Under the pieces are notes generated by a model. The model worked only from the letters and a program-made list of their open reading frames with translations. It was not told where the DNA came from and did no database searches. Below, piece after piece: positions 1 to 9,245 of a DNA stretch of 64,000 bases. The stretch's first letter is position 1. Every line of letters starts with the position of its first letter. This DNA comes from Curvibacter sp. GWA2_63_95 (GTDB lineage Bacteria; Pseudomonadota; Gammaproteobacteria; Burkholderiales; Burkholderiaceae_C): assembly GCA_001795455.1 (NCBI GenBank), contig MGPB01000030.1, positions 62,001 through 126,000 on the forward strand. The letters run 5' to 3'. The translations under genes and the position numbers were made by a program.

Positions 1-178
1 TGACGGCGAGCTGGAAGCCATCCCGAATGTCCACGCCCAAACCGGCGCCAGGGCCGGACAAGGTGCTCAGCAGGCCCACGCGCACGGGTTCGGTGGACTG
101 GGCCACTGCGGCCACAGAGCAGGCGGCCAGGGCAGCGGCGGCGACAAGGCGCAGGGAGGCAAGACGGGCGAGGGACAT
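1..178 (-). CDS. ABC transporter substrate-binding protein, N-terminus only (Leu/Ile/Val-type), truncated by window edge
   Basis: Reverse strand reads MSLARLASLRLVAAAALAACSVAAVAQSTEPVRVGLLSTLSGPGAGLGVDIRDGFQLAV: signal peptide plus a typical periplasmic-binding N-terminus; runs off the left edge. Confidence 0.75.
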   Translation of the reverse strand, partial: MSLARLASLRLVAAAALAACSVAAVAQSTEPVRVGLLSTLSGPGAGLGVDIRDGFQLAV

Positions 179-302
179 TGCGAAGCTTCCTTTGTGGGAT
201 GGGTGAGACCGAAACATTATCGGCCCATCCGGCTTCGCACCCGGCCCTGCAAGGGCCGGTTTTGCATTCTGGCCCACAGGGGGCCAGATAGGCAGGGTTG
301 GC

Positions 303-539
303 TCAGTTCAGCAGGTAGCTGTCGGCCTGGTCTTCAAAGTCTTCGGCGTCGATGGCGGCGTCAAACGCTGCGCGGGCGGCGATGGCTTCCTTGGTGTAGG
401 GGATCAGTGGCTTGTCCAGCGGGCGCAGCTTGTGGCGGCGCAGGCCACGCAGCTGTTGGGAGCGTTCCATGGTCTGCAAAACCAGCTCAGGCTCCATCAT
501 CAGGCTGAAGGGGTTCAGGGCGGTGGCGGTGTCTTTCAT
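303..539 (-). CDS. small hypothetical protein (78 aa)
   Basis: ORF from internal Met MKDTATALNPFSLMMEPELVLQ...; intact, plausible start. Confidence 0.5.
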   Translation of the reverse strand: MKDTATALNPFSLMMEPELVLQTMERSQQLRGLRRHKLRPLDKPLIPYTKEAIAARAAFDAAIDAEDFEDQADSYLLN

Positions 540-774
540 GGCAGTTCTCCGGTGGTTGCCGCGCCATCCAATGACTTTGGCGCTTGGATGAACTGTAGTC
601 ACGCCCCCGGGGAACTGGAGTCCGACACGCGCTGTAAGTCGTGTAGGAATTTGCCTTACAGGCGTTGCCCCCACGCTCCACCGCTGCGCGGGTCGCTGCC
701 CCCCTATGGGGGCTAACTCGCCTTGGGGCGGCCCGGCGGCGAGTTGCAGCTCTCGCGCATGGGGCCTGGTGCTC

Positions 775-2157
775 TCAGATCAACCGTGCCCGCACGCTCT
801 TGCCCTTCACCTTGCCCGCATTGAGCTTGGCGCAGGCGTCTTTGGCAACACTGCGCTCCACGGCCACAAAGGTGCAGTACTCGGTGACGGCAATCTTGCC
901 AATCTGCTCACGCGTGTAGGCGGGGCCGCCGTCCAGGCTGGTCAGGGCGCCCAGCACATCGCCGGGGCGAATCTTCTCTTTGCGGCCACCGGCAATTTGC
1001 ACGGTGGTCATGGGGGGCAGCAGGCGGCCACTGCCCGTGGGCGTGAGTTCGTCACGCTTGAACCAGACCGACGGTGCATTCTGGTACTGCTCAATCTTGC
1101 CCACCGATCCCATTTCGTTCATGGACACCAGGCTCACCGCCAGGCCCGACTGGCCTGCGCGGCCGGTGCGGCCAATGCGGTGCACATGCACCTCGGCGTC
1201 GGGCGTGATGTCCACGTTGATGACCAGGTCCAGCTCTTTCACGTCCAGGCCGCGCGAGGCCACGTCGGTCGCCACCAGCACCGAGCAGCTGCGGTTGGCA
1301 AACTGCGCCAGCACCTGGTCGCGCTCGCGCTGCTCCAGGTCGCCGTGGAGGGCCTGGGCCACAAAGCCCTGGCCTTGCAGCAGCGTCACCAGCTCGTTGC
1401 ACTGCTGGCGTGTGTTGCAAAAGGCAATCGTGCTGGTGGGGCGGAAGTGGTTGAGCAGCAGGCCCACGGTGTCCAGCCGGTTGCTGCGCTCCACCTCGTA
1501 AAAGCGTTGTTCGATGGTGTTTTCGGCGACGGCAGCTTTTACGGTGATCTGCTGTGGATCGCGCATGAACTGTTTGGCCAGCTTCTCAATGCCCTCGGGG
1601 TAGGTGGCCGAGAACAGCAGGGTCTGGCGCTCCTTGGGGGTCTGCTTGACTACGGTGGCAATGTCGTCAAAGAAGCCCATGTCCAGCATGCGGTCGGCCT
1701 CGTCCAGCACCAGGGTGTTCAGGTTCTCCAGCGAGAGGTATTCACGCTCCAGCAGGTCCATGATGCGGCCCGGCGTGCCCACCACAATGTGTGCGCCGTT
1801 TTCCAGGCTGGCACGTTGGCCGCGGGTGGCCACACCACCGCACAGCGTCACTACCTTGATGTTTTCCTCGGCCCGGGCCAGGCGGCGAATTTCCACCGTC
1901 ACCTGGTCCGCCAGCTCACGCGTGGGGCACAGCACCATGGCCTGCACGGCAAACCAGCGCGGGTTTAGCTTGGCCAGCAGCGCCAGTGCAAAGGCCGCCG
2001 TCTTGCCGCTGCCCGTCTTGGCCTGGGCAATCAGGTCTTGCCCGGCCAGCGCCACGGGCAGGCTGGCAGCCTGGATGGGCGTCATGGACTCGTAGCCCAG
2101 TTGTTGCAGGTTGGCCAGAGTGGCGGGGGAGAGGGGGAGAGAGGAGAAAGCAGTCAT
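775..2157 (-). CDS. dbpA: ATP-dependent DEAD-box RNA helicase, DbpA-like
   Basis: AKTGSGKT, PTRELA, DEAD (VLDEADRMLDMGF), SAT, HRIGRTGRAG motifs; DbpA-like C-terminal RNA-binding region. Confidence 0.9.
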   Translation of the reverse strand: MTAFSSLPLSPATLANLQQLGYESMTPIQAASLPVALAGQDLIAQAKTGSGKTAAFALALLAKLNPRWFAVQAMVLCPTRELADQVTVEIRRLARAEENIKVVTLCGGVATRGQRASLENGAHIVVGTPGRIMDLLEREYLSLENLNTLVLDEADRMLDMGFFDDIATVVKQTPKERQTLLFSATYPEGIEKLAKQFMRDPQQITVKAAVAENTIEQRFYEVERSNRLDTVGLLLNHFRPTSTIAFCNTRQQCNELVTLLQGQGFVAQALHGDLEQRERDQVLAQFANRSCSVLVATDVASRGLDVKELDLVINVDITPDAEVHVHRIGRTGRAGQSGLAVSLVSMNEMGSVGKIEQYQNAPSVWFKRDELTPTGSGRLLPPMTTVQIAGGRKEKIRPGDVLGALTSLDGGPAYTREQIGKIAVTEYCTFVAVERSVAKDACAKLNAGKVKGKSVRARLI

Positions 2158-2209
2158 GCCCCGATTATCGGCGGCTGGGGTTCGCCATGGTTGGCTGGCG
2201 CGCCTAAAT

Positions 2210-2264
2210 GCTATGGTTTTAGTAGCTGCTTGCGCATATTCCACGGGCGCCAGAGGCTTGTTTT
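2210..2264 (+). repeat. dispersed stem-loop repeat, copy 1
   Basis: gctatggttttagtagctgcttgcgcatattccacgggcgccagaggc; matches seven other copies in the window. Confidence 0.85.
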
Positions 2265-2494
2265 ATATGTAAAGTCCTCTTGCCGGGGCATGGTTTGCGC
2301 ACGGCGGGCGGCCTGGCCCGCGTTCTTCTGCTCGCGTCGCGGGTGGCTGTTTCTGGTGGGGTTGGGTTGCTGCGTCAACACCGCGGTGGGTGCGCCTGCT
2401 CTGTGGCAGCCGCGAGTGCGGCCTGCGCCTGCGGGCCCCACCACCCGCCTGGATGCGTGGGCTGGGAGACGATTTTGATCTTCGGCTTCAGACT

Positions 2495-2634
2495 GAGGCT
2501 GTGTGAAAACTCATCGTGGTTGACGTCAGTCCGAAATTCGACCGATCAGATGGGCCCAGGTTACGTTTTGTTGAGTGTGCCAAGGGGTCAAGGACCCCTC
2601 AAAACATGACTCAACGGAGTTTTCACACAGCCTC
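2495..2634. mobile_element. MITE-like element: 140 bp, perfect 18-bp terminal inverted repeats, 4-bp flanking direct repeat GACT
   Basis: GAGGCTGTGTGAAAACTC (2495-2512) and its exact reverse complement GAGTTTTCACACAGCCTC (2617-2634); gact on both flanks; no internal transposase ORF. Confidence 0.75.
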
Positions 2635-2785
2635 GACTGAAAGCGGTCTATGGATACTGCTCGGAAGTAGTCATCCTCTCTGATGCGAGAGTTGGGCTGA
2701 TTGCGGATGCCAATTACGCCCCAAAACCGTAATCCGCATTGCTTATGTACAAACGTTAAGGTATTCGGCGTTCTCGCAACACCGA

Positions 2786-3547
2786 TTACTTTGGTGTGAG
2801 CGCGCGAACGACAAAGGCCAAATCGGAATCTTCATACTCCGAGAATCTAGGCCTACTTGTGAGCGAGGGACGCCAAGGTCCAATATCCGGAGATGCGTAG
2901 CCACAGCTAAGGTACTCGTAATCCTGATCGCCCCCGAAAAGGCGGAGATATCTACCAACAAGCCCTCCACCAATAATGAGATCTTTTGCAGTAGCAATAA
3001 CTGTCGCTGATGTACCTTCCTGAACTTGGATCTCAGCCTCAAAGATTGGCGGCGACCACCAATAACTCACAGGTTTTAATGGAAGCATATGAACTTCTAC
3101 TTTGGAGTTGGTTTCAGGAACTATCTGACAGTGTTTCACCTCGATAATTTTCGGGTTTTCAGACCTCGTTACGCCTGCGCAAATTGACCCGTACTGGGAT
3201 TTAACAAACTGAAAGTCACCACTCTCAATTGCTCGATCCCATCTTTTGCCTCCATACGATGTGGCTGTTTTATCCACGTATGAAGTGAAACCACTGGGCT
3301 TTGTGTTTAGCGATTGGAAGAATGCTGGTGAAGGCAGATTACGACAAGCCCGTTCAAATGCTACTTTGGACGCTATCGCCCAAGCTACTACAGCGCAAAG
3401 CATGAGTCCAGGAAAAAGGAAGCGTAAACCAATGGGCTTTACCTTTTCATCAAAGACTCCCCCAATGCGATTTGCGACATAAAACGGAATTGCAGAGACC
3501 GCAAGGAACAACGCAAGATAAATGAGACTGAACAAACCATAAATCAT
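2786..3547 (-). CDS. hypothetical membrane protein
   Basis: MIYGLFSLIYLALFLAVSAIPFYV... with hydrophobic N-terminal helices; no recognised family. Confidence 0.55.
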   Translation of the reverse strand: MIYGLFSLIYLALFLAVSAIPFYVANRIGGVFDEKVKPIGLRFLFPGLMLCAVVAWAIASKVAFERACRNLPSPAFFQSLNTKPSGFTSYVDKTATSYGGKRWDRAIESGDFQFVKSQYGSICAGVTRSENPKIIEVKHCQIVPETNSKVEVHMLPLKPVSYWWSPPIFEAEIQVQEGTSATVIATAKDLIIGGGLVGRYLRLFGGDQDYEYLSCGYASPDIGPWRPSLTSRPRFSEYEDSDLAFVVRALTPK

Positions 3548-3792
3548 TTTTTTGTCCTTGGGTTTGCGAAAAGTGGAACAACCTTTAACGTCGCATAGCG
3601 TGGCGACTAAGCGCCGAAAAGAGGACTGAAGACTATGCTCCAGCAGCCTGCGGCGCCCGGGTTCCAAAGTGCGGGTGGCGACTCGATATAGTCCTCCACG
3701 GCAGTTTGAATCAGAGGTGATGAAGATGATTCGATATTGGTCACGGGGAATATCCAGAGTCAGCAATTCTTACGTCGCGACAGATACTTGAA

Positions 3793-3814
3793 CATCCCCC
3801 ATTCGGGTGATTCT
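3793..3814 (-). repeat. 22-nt near-duplicate motif, copy A
   Basis: catcccccattcgggtgattctt versus catcccccaatcgggtgaatctt at 5535; two mismatches. Confidence 0.6.
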
Positions 3815-3952
3815 TTGAAGGTCTGCTTCCGCCGCGTAGCTGAGGCGCCTGCAGACTGACTGCAGACATTCGCGCAGCTCATAAGCGGTCGTTAGCGTTT
3901 AAGCTGAGCCGCAGAGGGAGGCTTGCCGACGGACGTCGGCTCGAGCGACCGG

Positions 3953-4552
3953 TTAGACACCTGTGGCCGAGAATGCAGAGACAAGGACTGGCCACCATTT
4001 CTGACAAATCTCGGCAACGTCCGACGCGCCCTTGGTCACTTGAATGGCCTTCTCAAGTAACGAAAGTGCCATGGTATTACGCCGAGACTCCCTTGGCGCC
4101 GAGGCTTCTTTAGCAACAACACTCAAACTCTCTACTAGCTCATTTTTCTGATTTCTGGATAGATCGCCACTTTGGAGAATAGCCTCAGACAACACCTTTA
4201 CTGCCTCGGCCAAACCGGATTCCCCTGTTTGCAGCAACGCGGAAATTGATTGATCCACCGTGCCGATTGATCCAGTGTTTATTGTTCCAACGACGCTGTT
4301 GTTTACCGAGATATTGTTCAATTTAACTCCTGCAGCAAAGACCGGCCGCGGACGCGGAGGAAACCGAGGACCTATCGGTGGAAGACCAACCACAGCGGCC
4401 ATCTCATCGCTAGCGTAGTTCATCATGCGCTCGTTGTTTTCGACTTGTTGCTGCTGAATTTGCGAGAACTTCAGGTAGCAATCGAGACACAACGGAATAT
4501 TCTGATCGCCGACCTGATACATCGGCGGCGTATTGCATTGATAGCATTTCAC
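3953..4552 (-). CDS. hypothetical protein with N-terminal CxxC...CxxC zinc-ribbon-like motif
   Basis: MKCYQCNTPP...IPLCLDCYLKF, then NNISVNNSVVGTINTGSIGTVDQSISAL and a helical C-terminus. Confidence 0.55.
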   Translation of the reverse strand: MKCYQCNTPPMYQVGDQNIPLCLDCYLKFSQIQQQQVENNERMMNYASDEMAAVVGLPPIGPRFPPRPRPVFAAGVKLNNISVNNSVVGTINTGSIGTVDQSISALLQTGESGLAEAVKVLSEAILQSGDLSRNQKNELVESLSVVAKEASAPRESRRNTMALSLLEKAIQVTKGASDVAEICQKWWPVLVSAFSATGV

Positions 4553-4589
4553 AGACGCTTCTCCAAGTCGCTAGCGTAATTTGTAGGCA

Positions 4590-5003
4590 TCACGACCCTT
4601 TGAGGGCTGCAATTGCCACGACTAACGAGCCTATGGCAACGCCCAACGAAAGGAAGGAGGCCGCCGTAGCGAACCAAAATCTTTTCCCTTCTTCTTGTAG
4701 GCCAGCCAGCACTGAAACAAGTAGTGGAAAGTTGACGCACTTTGCATCATTGCCAACCTTTAGCGCGAAAAAATGCACCTTCGAATCATCTGATTGCGCG
4801 TAACCATGCTTGCGCTCTAAGTGGTAATAAAGCCTGCCAAAAATAATATCCCTGTCCGTTTTCAGTAAACCTGCGATTTTTTGGCAGTCAATGGGTACGT
4901 AGATTTTTGAAGCACGATCCTCGCGTATTTCGTAATCGGCGAAGGATGTTTTGTAGTGCTCAAAGATAGTTTCAAGTATTTCTTTGTCAGTCGGAATTTT
5001 CAT
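4590..5003 (-). CDS. hypothetical protein with cytosolic N-terminal domain and C-terminal hydrophobic helix
   Basis: MKIPTDKEILETIFEHYKTSF...FWFATAASFLSLGVAIGSLVVAIAALKGS. Confidence 0.5.
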   Translation of the reverse strand: MKIPTDKEILETIFEHYKTSFADYEIREDRASKIYVPIDCQKIAGLLKTDRDIIFGRLYYHLERKHGYAQSDDSKVHFFALKVGNDAKCVNFPLLVSVLAGLQEEGKRFWFATAASFLSLGVAIGSLVVAIAALKGS

Positions 5004-5035
5004 CTGGGGCGGCCCTCTAGGTCGGTTCTTACTAG

Positions 5036-5383
5036 TTACTTCTCAACCATGATGTAAATGTCGCCGTCCTTGCCCAGTCCATCATGCGGTGGTTGGGTGC
5101 CGCTGCGAATTTTCGGAAGGGCGTTAATTTCGGCTTTGATGGCTGCTATGTCTTCTCCGTGGAGGTGCAGCTTTTCCAAGAGCGTGTTCTTATCAGCCTG
5201 AAGGTTATTGATTTCGTCCTTCGCTGCCATCAATCGTTCCCGAGCAGCTTCGAGTGCACCACCCATCACTGAGCGAGTAAGAGCGATGGAAACGGACGCA
5301 ACTAATATGACTAACACAATGAATGTGAGCGGAAACGTTGAAATAACCTGCCAGTGTTCTTTTATAAACGACGCTAATTCCAT
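5036..5383 (-). CDS. hypothetical single-TM coiled-coil protein
   Basis: N-terminal TM (LTFIVLVILVASVSIAL) followed by a heptad-like region AARERLMAAKDEINNLQADKNTLLEKL. Confidence 0.5.
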   Translation of the reverse strand: MELASFIKEHWQVISTFPLTFIVLVILVASVSIALTRSVMGGALEAARERLMAAKDEINNLQADKNTLLEKLHLHGEDIAAIKAEINALPKIRSGTQPPHDGLGKDGDIYIMVEK

Positions 5384-5534
5384 TGTTACTCCTAGAGATG
5401 ATGTGGCGGGCTAACGTTCGAGCTAACCGACCCACTACTGCATGCCACGCAAATTCCTCCGCTAGAAGATGCTTTGGCAAGCTGAAAGGAACGACCGCTT
5501 CCGCCGCATTGTGGCCGTTTGTTGTTCACCTGAG

Positions 5535-5557
5535 CATCCCCCAATCGGGTGAATCTT
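5535..5557 (-). repeat. 22-nt near-duplicate motif, copy B
   Basis: catcccccaatcgggtgaatctt; see copy A at 3793. Confidence 0.6.
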
Positions 5558-5701
5558 CCTGTGTCTTCCTCTTCCACGCACGTATCGCTAGCAGGTAGCC
5601 CGTGTACCCGGGCTGCCTGCCCTCCAAGCCCGTAGGCCTGCAGGGGAGCCTCAACCCCCAGCCCTCCCTAAAATGCAACCATTGCCACCCACGGTTACCC
5701 C

Positions 5702-7198
5702 ATGAACCTCAAACTCCCCAGCCTCCTGCTCACCACCTTGTTGCTCACCAGCTGCGGTACCACCATGGTCAACCCGGTCACGGGGCAGGCCGAGCGTTCG
5801 GTGATGAGCGAAGAGGACGAGGTGGCCGAGGGGGCCAAGGCGCATGCGGAGGTGTTGAAGGAATATGGCGCCTACAACAACGCCGCGGTGCAGCGCTACG
5901 TGACCAACCTGGGACAGAGCCTTGCCGCGCAAAGCCACCGCAGCCAGTTGCAATGGCACTTCACCGTGCTCGACAGTCCCGAGATCAACGCCTTTGCGCT
6001 GCCCGGCGGCTATGTGTATGTGACGCGCGGCATCATGGCCTATATGGACAGCGAGGCCGATTTGGCCGGCGTCATCGGCCATGAGATTGGCCACGTGACG
6101 GCGCGCCACGGTGCGCAGCGCGCCACGCGCCAGCAGACCGCGGGCCTGGGTGTGCTGGCAGCCAGCGTGCTGGGCGCGGTGCTGGAGAGCCAGGGCTTTG
6201 GTGGCGCCGGGCAGCTGGCCAGCCAGGCCTCGCAAACCGCGGCTGCGGGCTATATCGCGTCCTACGGGCGCGACCAGGAGCTGCAGGCTGACGGCCTGGG
6301 CGCCGAGTACCTTTCGCGCACGCGTTACGACCCGCGCAACATGGTGGATGTGATCACCGTGCTGAAGAACCAGGAGCGTTTTGCCGCCGACCAGGCCAAG
6401 GCCGAAGGCCGCCCGGTGCCCAGCGGTGGCGACTGGCTGGCCTCGCACCCCAGCAACGACCAGCGCCTGCAGTCCATCACCGCGCTGGCTGCGCAGTACA
6501 AAGACCAGGGAAGCTACAACAGCGAGGGGCGTGAGCGCTACCTCAAGCTCATCAGTGGCATGACCTTTGGCGACAGCCCGGCCCAGGGCCTGACGCGTGG
6601 GCGCAATTTCTACCACGAGCCCCTGGGCATTGCGCTCACCGCGCCCACCGGCTGGTACATCCAGAACGACGCCGACCAGCTGGCCCTGCTGAACACTGCG
6701 CGCGACGCCGCGGTGGTGGTGCGCGTGGCGCCCGCACAGGCGGGCAAGACACACACCGAGGTGATTCGCAGCCTGCTCAAGCCGACACAGGGCCGCACAG
6801 AGGCCACCACACTCAATGGCCTACAGGCTACGCGTTTTGCCGGTGCACGCACCGCCAGCAACGGCCAGACGCAGGCGCTGGAGGCCACCGTGATCACCGG
6901 CCCGGGTGACACCATTTATCTGTTGCAAACCAGTGCCAAAGACGCCAACGCCTTGCAACGCGCCCGCGCTCAGGTGCGCGAGGCGGAGGGCAGCTTCCGC
7001 GCCCTTACCGCACAAGACCGTACCGCGGCGCGGCCCTGGGGTATCAAGACGGTGGCCTACCCCAAAGGCGGGTTTGCCGAGCTGGCCAAAAACTCCCCCA
7101 TTGCGCGGCCCGAGCAGCAGCTGCGCCTGATCAACGGCTACTACGGGGGCGGCGAGCCCAAGCTGGGCCAGCTGGTCAAAGTGGTGGATTCTCTTTAA
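5702..7198 (+). CDS. M48-family metalloprotease lipoprotein (BepA/YfgC-like)
   Basis: Lipobox LTSC; HEIGH zinc motif (GVIGHEIGHVTARHG); 498 aa. Confidence 0.85.
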   Translation: MNLKLPSLLLTTLLLTSCGTTMVNPVTGQAERSVMSEEDEVAEGAKAHAEVLKEYGAYNNAAVQRYVTNLGQSLAAQSHRSQLQWHFTVLDSPEINAFALPGGYVYVTRGIMAYMDSEADLAGVIGHEIGHVTARHGAQRATRQQTAGLGVLAASVLGAVLESQGFGGAGQLASQASQTAAAGYIASYGRDQELQADGLGAEYLSRTRYDPRNMVDVITVLKNQERFAADQAKAEGRPVPSGGDWLASHPSNDQRLQSITALAAQYKDQGSYNSEGRERYLKLISGMTFGDSPAQGLTRGRNFYHEPLGIALTAPTGWYIQNDADQLALLNTARDAAVVVRVAPAQAGKTHTEVIRSLLKPTQGRTEATTLNGLQATRFAGARTASNGQTQALEATVITGPGDTIYLLQTSAKDANALQRARAQVREAEGSFRALTAQDRTAARPWGIKTVAYPKGGFAELAKNSPIARPEQQLRLINGYYGGGEPKLGQLVKVVDSL

Positions 7199-7200
7199 TT

Positions 7201-7252
7201 GCTATCAAAATGGGAGCTACTCGCGCAATAAGCGCGGGGGCTAGAGGCTAAT
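7201..7252 (+). repeat. dispersed stem-loop repeat, copy 2
   Basis: gctatcaaaatgggagctactcgcgcaataagcgcgggggctagaggc. Confidence 0.85.
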
Positions 7253-7255
7253 TTC

Positions 7256-8398
7256 ATGCATAAACTGCACATCTCCACCCAATTCGACTCCGGCGCCATC
7301 GAGGTGGTGCAGCTGGAGCGCGCCGACGATATCCAGCTGCGCATCCGCAAAGACAATGCGGCGGACTTTGCCCAGTGGTTCCACTTCTGCCTGCACGGCG
7401 CGGCCTTTCAGCCGGTGACGCTGCGCTTCCTCAACGCTGCCGAGTCTGCCTACCCCAAGGGCTGGGACGATTACCAGGTGGTGGCCAGCTACGACCGCCA
7501 GGAGTGGACGCGCATTGACACGCACTACGACGGCAAAGAAATGACGGCCCGCCTCACGCCCATGGCGCAGGCGGTGTACTTTGCCTACTTTGAGCCCTAT
7601 TCCTACGAGCAGCACCTGGACTTGCTGGCCTCGGCCGCCACCTCGCCCTGGGTCACGCTGCAGCGCCTGGGCAGCACGGTGCAGGGCCGCGACATGACGC
7701 TCCTGCGCATCACCGACGAAGCGGGCAACACACCGCCCGAGCAGAAAAAGAAGGTCTGGATGATTGCCCGTCAGCACCCCGGCGAGACCATGGCCGAGTG
7801 GTTTGTGGAGGGTTTCTTGGAGCGCCTGCTGGACGCCGACGATGCCGTGGCCCGCGTGCTGCGCGAGCGCTGTGTTTTCTACGTGGTGCCGCACATGAAC
7901 CCCGACGGTGCGGTGCTGGGCAACCTGCGCACCAACGCCGCCGGCGCCAACCTGAACCGCGAGTGGGCCGCACCCACGGCGGAGCGTTCGCCCGAGGTGC
8001 TGCTGGTGCGCCAGGCCATGCTGGACATTGGCGTGGACCTGAACCTGGATGTGCACGGCGACGAGGGCCTGCCCTACAACTTTGTGGTGGGGTCTGAGGG
8101 CACGCCCGGCTACAGCCCACACGTGGCTGCACAGGAAGACGCCTTCAAGGCCGCCTGGGCCGCGAGCTGCCCGGATTTTCAGGACCGGGTGAACTACGGC
8201 AAGTCGGCGCCTGGGCAGGCCAACATGACGCTGGCCACCAGCTGGATCGCCCAGCAGTTTGGCTGCCTGGCCTTCACCGTGGAGATGCCGTTCAAGGACA
8301 ACGCCGACCTGCCCGACCCACTGGTGGGCTGGAGTGGTGAGCGCTCCAAGAAGCTGGGCGCCAGCGTGCTGCAGCCGCTGCTGCAGTGGAGCGCCTAG
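7256..8398 (+). CDS. M14-family carboxypeptidase, cytosolic carboxypeptidase (CCP)-like
   Basis: RQHPGETMAEWFVEGFL (HxxE), VPHMNPDGAVLGNLRTNAAGANLNREW, LDVHGDEG motifs. Confidence 0.85.
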   Translation: MHKLHISTQFDSGAIEVVQLERADDIQLRIRKDNAADFAQWFHFCLHGAAFQPVTLRFLNAAESAYPKGWDDYQVVASYDRQEWTRIDTHYDGKEMTARLTPMAQAVYFAYFEPYSYEQHLDLLASAATSPWVTLQRLGSTVQGRDMTLLRITDEAGNTPPEQKKKVWMIARQHPGETMAEWFVEGFLERLLDADDAVARVLRERCVFYVVPHMNPDGAVLGNLRTNAAGANLNREWAAPTAERSPEVLLVRQAMLDIGVDLNLDVHGDEGLPYNFVVGSEGTPGYSPHVAAQEDAFKAAWAASCPDFQDRVNYGKSAPGQANMTLATSWIAQQFGCLAFTVEMPFKDNADLPDPLVGWSGERSKKLGASVLQPLLQWSA

Positions 8399-9222
8399 GC
8401 CGCTGTGCCCACCTTGCGCTTGCGCACCACCGCACCCATCAGCCCCAGCCCGGCCAGCAGCAGGGCGTAGGTCTCGGGTTCGGGTACGGCGGATAGGGGC
8501 GTGATGTAGCTCGCTCCCTCACGGATGCGTGTGATGTCGATACCAAAATTCACCCGCCCAGACTCGGTTCCCCTTCCGAGCCCATAGTTCGTGAAAAAGA
8601 AGGCGCTAGCGTTGCTGTTTGGGGAAAAAACGCTCAGATCGGATGGACTGATCTCAGTGGGCCCCAGCATGTCTGGCGATGGAAAGAGCCCAGCACCGCC
8701 TGCGAACAAAGAGAAGGACATCGATACGGAAGTCGCTATCGGGACGCCGCCTATCACTGTGCCCGCCCCTGGCAGCGTGCTGCTCACCAAAGTGTCCAAT
8801 GACGCAGACCGCACAAAACCCGTTCGAAGACCGTAAAGATCTATGCCGACACCAAATTGGTCATTGGCCAGTTCTACATAGCAATCGAAAGCCAGATTTA
8901 CGCAGGCGTTGCCGATAGGGGAAAACGTAAATGCCCCTGAAGTGGCAGAGGTGTCGCGCACCGAATGGGTGAATCTGCTGATGTCTGCAGCCGAATTCGA
9001 GTCTGGTGTGCCGAAATCCAAATCGAACGACACGGAAAACGATTGGCCGTCCAGCGCATGTTCGATGCTGCTCTGCGTGGCGGTATTGCCGGACCCTTGG
9101 TTCAACGCGCGAATCGTACCTTCGACGTTGAAGTGACGAACTGGTTGGGCGATGGCGGATGCGCAGAACGTTGCAGCTGCCATGCCCGCCACAATTACTT
9201 TTTGAATGCTGCTCATTGGCAT
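8395..9222 (-). CDS. PEP-CTERM sorting domain protein
   Basis: C-terminus AVPEPETYALLLAGLGLMGAVVRKRK (VPEP, TM, basic tail) with N-terminal signal peptide. Confidence 0.9.
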   Translation of the reverse strand: MPMSSIQKVIVAGMAAATFCASAIAQPVRHFNVEGTIRALNQGSGNTATQSSIEHALDGQSFSVSFDLDFGTPDSNSAADISRFTHSVRDTSATSGAFTFSPIGNACVNLAFDCYVELANDQFGVGIDLYGLRTGFVRSASLDTLVSSTLPGAGTVIGGVPIATSVSMSFSLFAGGAGLFPSPDMLGPTEISPSDLSVFSPNSNASAFFFTNYGLGRGTESGRVNFGIDITRIREGASYITPLSAVPEPETYALLLAGLGLMGAVVRKRKVGTAA

Positions 9223-9245
9223 AGGTTTCTCCTTGGTTGAAGTTA

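Noticed and set aside
241-263. Hairpin CCGGCCC-tgcaa-GGGCCGG followed by TTTT as a terminator
   Set aside because: The T-run is on the plus strand whereas both flanking genes are on the minus strand, so its role is unclear.
706-1968. 420-aa plus-strand ORF
   Set aside because: Antisense shadow of the dbpA-like gene.
3891-3958. Definite integron attC site
   Set aside because: Start box GTCTAAC overlaps a stop codon, but the other end lacks a proper GTTRRRY and the arms pair poorly; kept only as a hypothesis in findings.
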